The notes beneath the pieces were generated by a model. It saw nothing but the letters and a program-made list of their open reading frames with translations. It searched no databases and was not told the DNA's origin. Shown piece after piece: positions 28,401 to 40,400 of a stretch of 64,000 bases of DNA. A program made the translations under genes and the position numbers. Source of the DNA: Amblyornis subalaris (Eukaryota; Chordata; Aves; Passeriformes; Ptilonorhynchidae); assembly GCA_018881555.1 (NCBI GenBank), contig JACAXG010000007.1, positions 9,924,435 through 9,988,434 on the forward strand, read 5' to 3'. Numbering within the stretch: the first letter of the stretch is position 1; each line of letters opens with the position of its first letter.

Positions 28401-31400
28401 GAGCTTTGAACATGACTTTGAATAGGCTGGGATGCCAAGATAACAGATTTTCATTTTGCTCCTCTTACAATCCTAGCCATATATATGGAAACAGTCCTAG
28501 GCTTGCGAATTGGCGCTCCACTGAAAATAACTGAATATTAAAATATAAAAACGTATTTTTTAATACAAGAACAGAAGCAGTGGAAAACGTGTGCACCTCA
28601 GTCGTAAATTATTCTCTTTTCCCCTGAAGCTCTACGACAGGCCCTAAACACAAAACTACCTTCAAAATCTTATAGCCCAAAGAGAAATTTGAAATAAAAA
28701 ACGTTCTTTTGTCTCATATTGCAAGAAAGCAGTGTCAGCCAGGTCTCACTTGGGATTAAGTAGTTTTTTACTTTCTGCCTTTTATCCAGCAGAGGGAGAA
28801 CACTGAACATGGTGTATGTGTGTGAGCGTGCACAGAAACTCATAAATAACTCTACCCCTTCCACTGCCTGCCGGGCCAGTCAGAGAGGGTCTCCCTTCCT
28901 TGTAAATTTGCCACAATATTAGGTAGCAAGGGACAAAAACCATCTTGCTTTTTTGTACTCACAAAGCAGCATCTGTGATAAGAGTCTATTAGGACTTTGG
29001 GGCTCCACCATAAAACAAAAAACAAGAATTATTTAAAGGGCAGATGACAAGAAAAGGGATATAAAATAGTATTACTTTTCAGCTTTGGCAACATTAATCA
29101 CAAATCAGTAAAGCTATACAGTTAACAGTGACTCCAGATAGCATTTTGCTTCCTTGTAATTTAGCAATTTAATGGGTTGCTGGGAGTAGAGAAAAAGAGA
29201 AAACATCTAAAAACCTTGTCAAACAGTACCGTGACACTTATTCCCAAGCCGTTATCTTTTTTTGCTAGTTCAACCTCAAAGATATCTCCAGGTTTAAGAA
29301 GCATTGCAGTAACCTTTTTAGAATTCACTTTGTTTGCTGAATTCGATGAGGAAGATTCCTTTATTAAAAAAAAATAAAAGGAGAAAGAAAAAGAAACAAA
29401 CAAAACAAAAAGAGACAATGATTTGCCATTAGAACAGACGTTTACAGCTAAGACCATAAAGGGTGGGGTTTTGAGTCAGACATGGAGTCCACATGCAAAG
29501 CACCAATTAGTAACATTCATAAGGCTCATTGCTTTAACTCCTTCATTCCTGCCTTTGAACAGGTTTAGCACAGAAATATGCTTGGCCTTCAGCGGCCAAG
29601 TCTTTATTGCCAAAGTGAGTTGGTCACAGAACACTGAAAGTGCAGTGCTTCAGTTTGACAGCAGCCTAGAATCTGTTGGAGGATTTGCAGGAGCTGCCAC
29701 AATTTAATTGAATAACCTCCATCAGCTAAGAAGAGGAATCACTGCAAACTGGAAATAAATTTGTAGTACTTGCCACTGTGCACTTTTGGAAAGGCTAAGT
29801 AGCAAGCTGTCTCTGCTCAGAGCATGACTCGCTGCTGAACTTAACTGCACAAGAGCAGTTTTTCATGGATGAGATCAATCCCAGGAGACAATGANTTCTG
29901 CTGCTACCCACTCCAGATGCACCTCTCCTACTTAAATCTGGGAAAAACTTCATTTATCTGCCAAGTGAATAAACTTACCTCTGGGGTGGTCATTAGATTA
30001 TGACCATATNGGACAAACACAGAACTGAAAGGAGGTTTCCTACAGCCTCAGCAAGCGCACTATAGGTTCACCCCAAAGCACAATCTGCCTCTAGTAAGAC
30101 ATGCCCATCTCATGACATTGGAAAGCTGGAAAGTTTTTTCAAGTTACAGAAAAGTGATTTTCTCCCCTTATTTTGAACAAAATCACCAAGCTATTAGAAA
30201 TCAGCTACTAGCATTTGCTGCAGGCTAGGCTGGGCTGCTCCTCCCCCAAATCCTTTCACCTTATTGACACCTAGAGACAGCTATTTCAATACCACTATCA
30301 CACTGGTGGGAAATAATCATATGAAATCCACTGTGCCTTTTTAGCTGGCTGTTGCTCCTGACTGCCGGAGTAAGTTGCTTCATCCATGTCAGAATCCCCT
30401 CGGTCAGAATATTCCACAGGCTCCACTACCCCAGGCCTTTTATTTTTCGCTCGAGTACTGTCTGAAGAGGATCTTCTCTTCTCAATCACTTTAGAACCCC
30501 CAGACTGGGAATCACTGTAATGCTGAGCCTCCTGCTGGGCTCTCCCACTTGTATGTTTGCCAAAGAAGCCGGCTGGCTGGCTCTGGGACAGGCTGGCACT
30601 CTCAGTCCTGGAATCCTGGGAGCTCATGCTTCCATCCCGCTTGCCTCCNGACAATCCAGACAAGCTCCCCGAAACAGGCCTCTGGTGACCACGGGACCGG
30701 TTGTGTTCTTCTGAAGAGGACTCTGCCTCGTTGTCCTGCACCGACGAGGGCCTCCTCAAATAACCCCTGGCTCCATTACTGATATGAGGAGTGTTAGATG
30801 ATGCTGAAAACCAGGAGACAAGACAGCCATCAGCAGCTGGAAACACCTTATCTGCAGCACGACACCTTTTCTCAGCTTACAGCCACGTAAGGTTTTACCC
30901 GCTCGTATTCTGCAGAAAACTTTNTGTTTACACTGCCACTGATGCGCCCTCGCCAAAGGTTACCCTAACACTTCTGCATTCCAGCTCGGAACACAATTCC
31001 AAGCTCACATGAGCTGGGGTTGCGTACAGGAGGGGCTGCAGTTCCGTACCTTTGGATAGCTTGTCCTTGGGCTGGGAGATAACAAGCGTCACGTCCTCAG
31101 GAGCGTTCTCCAGGATTTCCAACGCNGCGTGGTGGCTGACGCCTTCCAAGCTCGTGCTGTTTATGGATATGAGTCGGTGCCCTGCACGAAAGGGGTTGTT
31201 CAGATACAGTCTAACATCTACATTTTTTTTATCTATCAGTGACAATGTGGAGTACAAATCTGACAACCTGTACACAATTCATAGATTAAAAGTTACTAAA
31301 ATTCAAATGATGCTGGAATAGGGAACTCTAATCATTAAAAAAAAAAAAGCTAAACCCCAAACCAAACCACAAGAACCAGTTATGAATATTTCCNCTTTTT

Positions 31401-34400
31401 AAACCTGCCAAACCTTTCCACATTATGATTTCTACCTTGCCCTGTGTTGTAAAAAAAAANCCCAGATGAAAAAGCAGAAACCAGAAGTTAAATGAACAAT
31501 ACGCAGTTCAGTTCAAGACAGAGCCTACAATGAGAAGAAAAAAAATACATTTTTCTCCTCTTCCCCCACTATAATTATGGTTGTAAGATATGGTTCTATT
31601 TCACTTTTTCCAAAAACCAAAGTATGGATAGAGTTTTAAAAATTTAAATTGCAATACATCTGCAGGAGAGACAATGGAAAATAANGCCCTTATCTTAATA
31701 TGTAGCTTTAATTTCCTGCTACTTCAAGCTTTATCATTTTTACTTTGATTTGAATGATTGTTGGTTTTTTATAGTTTAACACACAAGTATCACTTGCTTT
31801 CAGAAATTATCTGGAAGGTAACTGAAGGTCACCATTGTAAGTGGCTGTGACACTCAGGGCCACAGATGGAATTTTATGCTATTCACCTGGTTTTAGAGTT
31901 CCTTCCAAATCAGCTGGCCCTCCAGGAATAACTGAATGAATAAAAATTCCCAGATCAAGTTTTCCTGTCTTCTCTCCGCCGACTATTTGAAAGCCTACGA
32001 AAAAAGGCCCAAAGCAAGCCAAAATGTCAGTGACCATTGTGGAACTCAANACAAGTCTACACTTTAGAACATGAAAAAAAACCAGCAAAGTTTTTTGATT
32101 AAGCTTTATTGCATACTCTGTTTTGAGCAATTGGTTTTTTCTATCACTTAAAAATTTCTGGTTTTCTCCAGTGTTAGATGTTTCATCCAAACGTTTGACC
32201 CTGGTCTTGAAATCAGAGTTTTTCAACTCCCAGTTTTCTTTTGAGGCTTCTAATATTTCTACTCATTCTACCAAGTAAACCTGGGAAGAATGTTCAAGAT
32301 AAAAGCAAAAAAAAAAAAAAAAAAAGAGGAAGATATCAGGTCTTCTCTATTCTAGCTAAACAACAAAGTACCACAAATTGCACTGGGAAGAAAGAGGAGA
32401 AATGGCACATTTCTTTTAAATTTCTTTCCATTTTAGTCAACTTGTACGTTACTGTGCAGTGTAAACACTAAGTATTACTGTGTTGTAGGCTTTTTTCCTG
32501 TCTTCAAATTTACACTACAGTCCTAATTTGAATGACAGACAGAACAATGTTCTTAAGGACACTTTAGAGAGCCTTTCTAAAGAACAATACTGACACCAAA
32601 TTTTTCATTACTCATACAGGGAAAAATTAGGTGGGTTTATGAAAAAAACTTGGTGGTAGAGGAAGGAATGGAATGCAAATATCTCCCAGGCTCCTTAAAC
32701 CTCAAACTAGTGTTCCATCAGATATTACAGGAGTAAGAAAAACGCTGAACTATTAGCTTCTAATGTCTTTTTTTGTTTGTTTAAAGTATTCAAGCTGTCA
32801 CAGCTGTGAGGTGTCCACAGAGTCAAAATTCTATNTTGAGCACAGAGATAAACTTTAAAGGCCAACTTTTAGGATGACTAGTTCAGAATATAAATAATAG
32901 CCTACATTTACAATATGGAAATACTGAGAAACAGACTTGCTTAACATCGCAACAAGTTCTATCAAGTAAATCCAGGCTTCAGCATCTTAAATGCCATCAA
33001 AATCCAGCTACTGTCTGTACTGCTTTACTCAGTCCTACAATAAATACTGAAATACAAACCAGAAAACTTTATTTTGTTTTTCCTNTCTAGAAACACACGT
33101 TAAGAACAATTTTAAAGCCACTTACCTAAGCCAAATTTTTCATCCTTTTTCAAGTTCACCAAAGTGATCTCTCTCTCTGGTGTGGCAACTCTGTTCTGTG
33201 TTGTTTGAAGAGAGTCAACTGTAAAGCCAACATTTTGTGATCAGAGATCAGACTCTGTCTGAACACTTCCCTTCAGGTTTACTTTAAAGTTCTTTTTCAT
33301 TAAAAAATATTACTTCTCCGATAACCTGAAAAGCTGTTTTGATCTAGTGGGTCCAGCTTTCATCTTGTAAGCCACGGCCAAATACAGAAAAAAAGCCTCC
33401 ACCACCCTTCTAACCCACTTTCATCTTCACCAGTTAAAAACCTTTTATTCCTCCTAAGAAAAGCATCTAGCACAGTCTTGTGGAGTGACAAGATAATTGA
33501 GTCCTAGAATCTTCAAATTCATTNGTCTCACTTCAGCAAAGTATTTAGATCTGTGTTTATGTGCCCTGCTCAGGCAGGGAGGATGCAAACACATTGGTAA
33601 ATTGATACTGAGGCTTATTATACGATGTTGCTGAAATTACTCAATGAGTTCTACTAATGATGGTTTTTCATTAAAAATATGACCAACATTATAAACGGAA
33701 ACCTTTCTTGCTTAAATTTATTTCCTTATTTGCAACTCCACAGGCTGCTGATTCCACCTCTTCTAAAATTTGAACACCCTCGCAATAGAATTATGTGACT
33801 GCTGAGGCTTCCCATGAGGCTGAAGNAGACCCAGGTGCTTCAGAGACCAAAGGAGCATTAGTTGGTGAAGAAAGAAAAAAACCAGCCCACAAACCAACAC
33901 ACAAAAAACAAGCAACCAAAACCCAACAAAAAACCCCTACCCCACAAGCAAACAAAACAAAACACAAACAAATAAACAAAAACGCCCAATCTCCTGAAAC
34001 TTCAGGAAACACCAGCATACTGCAAGTCTGAACTCATGGACTTGCTTCCTAGAGAAGATACTCATTTGGTCTAGGAGTGCCTGGGATACTTTTGCCCTAA
34101 GTGGAACAGGCAATTCCACAGCTGCAGAAACCTACTGAGCTCTACACACTGGTACAAGGAGAAAACAAGTGATGCAGGAGAGTGCAGCAGATTGCACCAC
34201 CCAGAAAAGGAGTTTTTCTCCCACAAAACCACGTCAAGCCTGAAGAGTGAAAGAACTAAACAGAAAACACAGTCTTGTCAGGCTCTACAGAACCAGTAAC
34301 CTCCTAAGTAAGGGAAATGAGCTTTCAAGAGCATAATCTGGTAGGTAAGAGCACCCTTCAAGTTCCAAACTAAACAGACACTATTCATATTTGGAAAATA

Positions 34401-37400
34401 TTACATGCAGATGTCTAAACCTGTCCCGAGAAGCAATCAAAAATAAATATTAGGGGTTGCATTTAGGAAGATGTCCTATCCAGCGAACTGGGAGAGGTAC
34501 TTAAGAATACCACAGAAACAGGACAGGTGGAACAGTGAAGCATCTGACAAGTGACAAACAAACTGGCTGAATTAATTCTATTGGCATATCACTCATCAAC
34601 TTACCACTCTCTTTTAATGCTACTGATGACAGAAGGTTTTCTGAAGTATTCATGCTAACACCTGTGACATGAATGGAAATATTAGCACTGTTATCAATTT
34701 TTTTTAAATACAAAAGCTACCAAGAAGTATTTTAGACTTAGTACACATGAGCTCATTCACAATATCAAACTACTTCTTTTAAAAATGAATAAATATAAAA
34801 CTAGTTTTGCCTTAGCAAATCCAAATTACTTGCGTACTCTGGTTCAAGGTTCAGATAGATGGTACCTCATGCAAAGGCAATGAGTTAAAGGAAGGACAGA
34901 GGTTTGGCCTTTGTGACTACAGTTAACTTCAGATAAAAGTAATGGATCTTAAACAATGAAGTCAACAGTATTNATGAATATGCTGAACCTACTAAACCAA
35001 CACAACAGGACTCCTGTAAGATTTTGCAAAGGAACAAATAAGGACTGCTTGNGCAGTCACAAGCAATTTGAATTATTTCTATTTAAAATGGTTTGCATAC
35101 AGAATCGTATTTTCTTTGAAATTATCAAAGCCAAGCAAATATGGCCCTACTTTGAAGAGGATAAAGTAACAAATGTACCAATCTATTAAATTAACGAGGT
35201 AAGATAATTCAAGCTTTTTAGGAAAGCAGACCTGGCCTTCTCCAAACCTATGAACTCGAAACTCATCAGATGAAACTTTAATCATGCAAAGAATGTACGT
35301 CCCCTCAGCACAGGCAGTGTGATTCAGCAGGACTTTCTGACACGTAGCTAAGATCCTCACCAGAACCGCTGCCCAGAAGATGATGGGTAAGCACATGGTA
35401 ATATTAATTGTAAAACTAAAAGCACAGGGTGAGTGGCTGCAACCAGTCACTGCAGACCCTGCATGCCTCATCTCACTCTTCAGCATTTATGCTCTCAGTA
35501 CTGAAAAAGCATGGCTCCCAAGTCAGTCCTGGTTTAAAGCGCAGCAAGGGCAGGCATGGGATGTCACACTCTGCTTTGTTTGACTTTTTTCTTTTCGTCT
35601 GTTTATACTGATCCCCATCCCCATAAACTTAATTGTCTTCCACTTTTTCTGATGTTCTGTAACTACAGCAAAGCAAACCAGCAAGCTAAGGCTGCAAACA
35701 CTTCAGTCATTGCAGTTTCTATTGTTCCAACAGGGAACCTTCTAGAACCAGAAACTGATGACACATACATATTAAAAATTAATGTTCAATAACCCAACGT
35801 GTTAGGTTAAGTCTATTTAGTTGCTCTGAATCTTTCCTTTTTTTTGTTTTACTGTGAACTCTATATTTTTAATGCCTGCTAAGACTACATGTGTGCACTC
35901 CAATCCTTGCCAAGCAAATGGATTGGAGTGCACACATCTGGCTTACCTCATTACAAAAGTTTTTTTTGTGAAAAACCCAATGGACTGCAAAAAACTTTTA
36001 CCTAATTTATTATATCTGAACAAAAAAAAACCCAAACCACCAACAAATAAAAGAAAAAAACCCTAACTGTGCAGTTATTACTCAGAGGCAGTAGCCAACA
36101 GCCAATTTATGCCAAACTGACTCACTTCCAAAAAATCACTGCCTACATCCTTTCCACAGAAAACACTAAAAAAGTTCAACCCTCACCAAGAGACTGTGAA
36201 GACTGCCAATTATTATAATAGCAAATTATTAAAAGATCCATACAGCCAAATGGTACCCTGAAGTGACAAAATGGAAGATGTTCTCCAACAGCTTTTACTT
36301 TGCACACCTGTGCACAGACTGGTGTTGACCAAAGGAGGATTTTTTGGATTCACTGCAATAATTATACAGGACTAACAGGCAAATGGCCTGGATTGCTTTA
36401 ACATTTGCTTTAACTCTGCTCCCATTTTCAAATCAAATATACCATCAGTTAATAAATATATCAAAGCATTACGCCCAAAGCAATTTTAGAGGTTAGTAAA
36501 TATAGTAATATTATTTTTTGCATGCTGACCTACAACATAGGCTTGACCGGTATCTTCAATGGATGATGAGTCTGATTCATTTTTCTTTCTTTCAGGGCTT
36601 CTACTTAAACCTGCATGAGATTTTGAACTTAAAGGGGAGAAGGAGAGAAGGGGAACCAGACAGAGGGAAGAGGAAGTTGGGAGAGGGAAGGATCAATGTA
36701 ATAAAATAATGGCATGAATAATAAATCAAAACTGATGCAAAATGTACATTGACTGTACACAAAGATACTGCAGGGTGGTCAGAGAGATTCTTACTTGCTT
36801 GGTTTTAATGCTCCCGCTGCTGATCCAGTATCAAATTTTGGCATTTGCTGAAAGACTCTTCCCATTATATCTTCTATTTTTTTGGGGGAAGAGTCCAAAG
36901 CAGTAATAACATTTTTCCTTGGGGGGTAAACAGAGATGTGACTCTGACTCAGATCGTGAAACGACTTGCTCATAACTCTGGGTCTTTCCTCCCACGGAGT
37001 CTTCTCGTTCTTGTCCCTTGAAGAGCCAGGAAGTGGCTGGAAGAGTGAGAGCTCAGAGCAGGACAGTCTCTTGAGGATCTCTGCCTGGACAGACAGAGGT
37101 CGGACAGCAAGTCTGTTCAGAGTGCTGCTGGCCAGGCTGCCAGTACTGATTGCTCGCCCCATGTTGAAGCCTTTGACAGAGTCCGCGTGAAGGTTCAGGC
37201 TCCTGAATGAAGCCCTTTCTGTGGAAATTATTTTTTTTTAAAAAACAAAACCCAGACAGTGTAAGTTATTCAACAGAGCTAGGGTGACCACCTTGTATAA
37301 AGCAAGCATTTTAAACAACCAACTCACACAAAACCTATTTTCTCTAGATGCTTAGCAGTAAGTACCATCATCAGAAACATATAAACACCCACCACATAGT

Positions 37401-40400
37401 TTGTTCAGAAAGCAAGGTTTGGAGTTCATGACACTATACTAACCCAAAGTCCAAACTCACAGAACTGCAGAATATTTATCCTCTTATTAGCATGAAGACT
37501 CCTATTCCCTGTTAAGCTGCTGTGCCTTATATACAGGCACACCATCTCTTTCTGCAAAACAAATAATATCCTCAAGCCAAGTGACCTGGAAGACTACACT
37601 TCCTTTAATCTGCTCCTAAAAGCCTTTTCCAGGATTTGAACAAATAGGGCTCCTCCATCTCCACACTANAAGATCCTACCAAACTTCCAATCATCCACTG
37701 CCTAATTTTCTTCACATGGGCCCCTCCACATTTACAGTACAGCTGCAAGGTTGTGGGGCTTGGCAGCATCTCTATCTGGTTACAGTTCACACAGGGGCAC
37801 TTAAGGACCCACCCTGCCACAAACATCCTAGCACAGAATAGAAAGTGTTGACTGGGGTTTGCCAGACTTTTTGACTCATTAGCAAGGATTCCCTTAAGCA
37901 GCAGCGAGAAACAGGTTTTGGACTGTAACTAAATTACTGTCAGCTGAGTCGTGGGAACTGTCTGANTAGATGTTCTTAGCTGAAAGCAANTTCATGATAA
38001 TACATCTTAGCCTAAACCCCTCTTAATTCAGAGCAAAGCTGAGCAAGGCTCATTGCTATTACCCTAACTGCCTTCTAAGGCTAGCAGTTAAGTTCCTGTG
38101 GCTTGGCTCTCACACAGAAACTTGATAAGCTGTGGCAACTTGTTGGCTGGTTAGAGACTTTAAAGGAAATCAGGCCACCTGAAGCCTTCATAAACTTCAC
38201 CGATGTCTTGGAGCCAGGTCACCGGGAAGTCTGAGGAAAACCATATACAGTTCTGATTTACGGTTAACGAGTGTTTTTTCTAAACCCTACATACATGAAG
38301 GAAACAAGCAGCTTTAGGAAGCTGCACTGTAACTCGAAAGGAAAATGCTACTTTTTGGTACACATCATCCATTAGCTTTAATGGTAAATACTCTGGCATT
38401 TAGAAAAGAGTCTATTTGACAAATGCAACCTTAGCCCTGCCATTCCAAAAGACATTCCTTCCTCCAATATGTAGGGCAGGAACTAACTGCCACAGTTAAC
38501 TCATGCTTTCTTTGTAACAGGAATACAGATTGTGAAGATTTAGTTGTGGAAAGTACATTTTTGTCTTTTTAAAAGATAAATTAGTATACAACTACCACNT
38601 TCTTACCCATACAAAACACCTCTTCTAGCCACAGCCACCAGACTAGATAAGCTACAAAAGAATGATTTTGCCCAATCAGACCAGAAATCCACAAATCCCA
38701 GTTTCCTGACTCTGACAGAAGGTATCAATGCTCTTGCTGTGTTTCCATCTTGGGGAAGAGCACCCTAATAAAATATTCTAAGATCTCTCCTCTTGACTTT
38801 GTAGTCACCCTCTGNGAACATCAAACAGAATATCTATGGATTTCAGATGAATGCTTTCACATCATTATATATATATAGGCACTAGGTCTTTCACACCTTC
38901 TGCCAACCCTCCAGCTGAAAATTCTCACGTGCTCAAAACTCATCCTCCCTAAGGCTGACTTAACTCTCACTTCATTTTTTCTGTTTTTCATATGCCCTTT
39001 CTGGAATCCAGAATGCCCTTTGCTTTACTGTTTTCTTTACTAATTTGCTGAGTGCTTCCAACCATCAGCTTTTACTGACATATTAAGGGTTTTGTAAAAA
39101 AAAANCAATAATGAAACCCTTGATGCTTCTGCAGGCTAAGAATAATGTTTTCCAAATACTGTCACTGCTCTAACAAAAGAACAGCAGTACTTATAATTCA
39201 TATTCTGTTTTGACCAGCTGCTTCATCAGCGTTTTCTCTTACTTTCTCTTTTTTAGAATATTATTCTAGTAACTCTATTGCTATATGTACACATATATGG
39301 AGGAAACAGAAACATCACTAAGCAATTTAGATCAGTAAACTTANGACAAAAGCAAATTTTTTGTTTTATGTGTTTTTACTTTTAATAATCAGTGTAATGG
39401 AATTAACCAAAATGCTGATTTGTTTGTTTCTGATTACACATGATTGGTGGAATTTGGGACCTCTGAATTCCAAGTGATCTGCACTGCAAAGAAGCAAACT
39501 ATTGTTTTCCAGACTCCCACAGCATAACACATACTCCATCTGTTAAGAGCAACCAAGTCTGCCTAGTCAAGAAAGCTTTTCATGTATTGCTTCTCTCTGC
39601 AATTCAGGACAAGCAAACACTAAATCGGAGAATGGTACAAAGGCTTTAAGTCACTTGGTCCTATTCCTTTGCCTGAAGTTGGCTGAGTCCAACAGAACAG
39701 AAAAAAGGCTGGATAGTTGCCACATGCCTTTTCCCACTCCCACCCTCCTTTTTTTTTTTTTTNAAATTAGAGATCACAGTATCCACAGCAATGGGATCAA
39801 ACTCCATCCCAGCTACACTGGTGGAAGTCTGGATTAACAGCAACTGGAATGCAGAGAGATAAAAACTGAGAACAAAGAAAGAGTGAGCAGGCAGACTGAC
39901 CAAAACAGCACCTTCCAGACCATGCTGAAGGCCAGCCAGCCAAGTGACCTCTGCTCCAAACAGTGAAAAAATTAGTACAGAGGGTTTTTCCAATGATTAT
40001 ATTCTCCAATTAGTTTTTTATGTCTAAAAAGAATGTCTTTACATTTTCCATTATGCACACAAATTATGAAGGAAATGGGAATTATGAAGGAAACTGACTA
40101 GTATCAGTGTTGTTCCTTACTGGGTCCCTCAAAGATTAAATGGAATAGACAGGTATGCCCACAGCGTAGAGATGCAGCATCATGAAATGCTCCCTATTTC
40201 ATTTGTGCTCCCATTATCACACCATTTTATTTGTAATTCCACATTATCAAACAAATTCCTTTCACATCAAGCAAAAGGTAAAAGTCCTGTTATTGAAATA
40301 TCTTCAAGTTATTCCCAAAAAAAAGCCAAAAGCCTTTAACCAAAAGTGAAAGTACTATTAGTGACCTATTTTTGGATTCCTTTTAGTTTAGAGGAGCTGC

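Noticed and set aside
33791..34018. Hydrophobic minus-strand open frame resembling a membrane protein
   Set aside because: It arises from the A/C-rich low-complexity tract read in reverse (T/G-rich codons).
36530..36610. Exon W13 starting at the CATGCAG acceptor
   Set aside because: It would break phase with W12 and give a stop at once. Starting at 36627 restores frame and extends similarity to the human protein (SKS...SPER).
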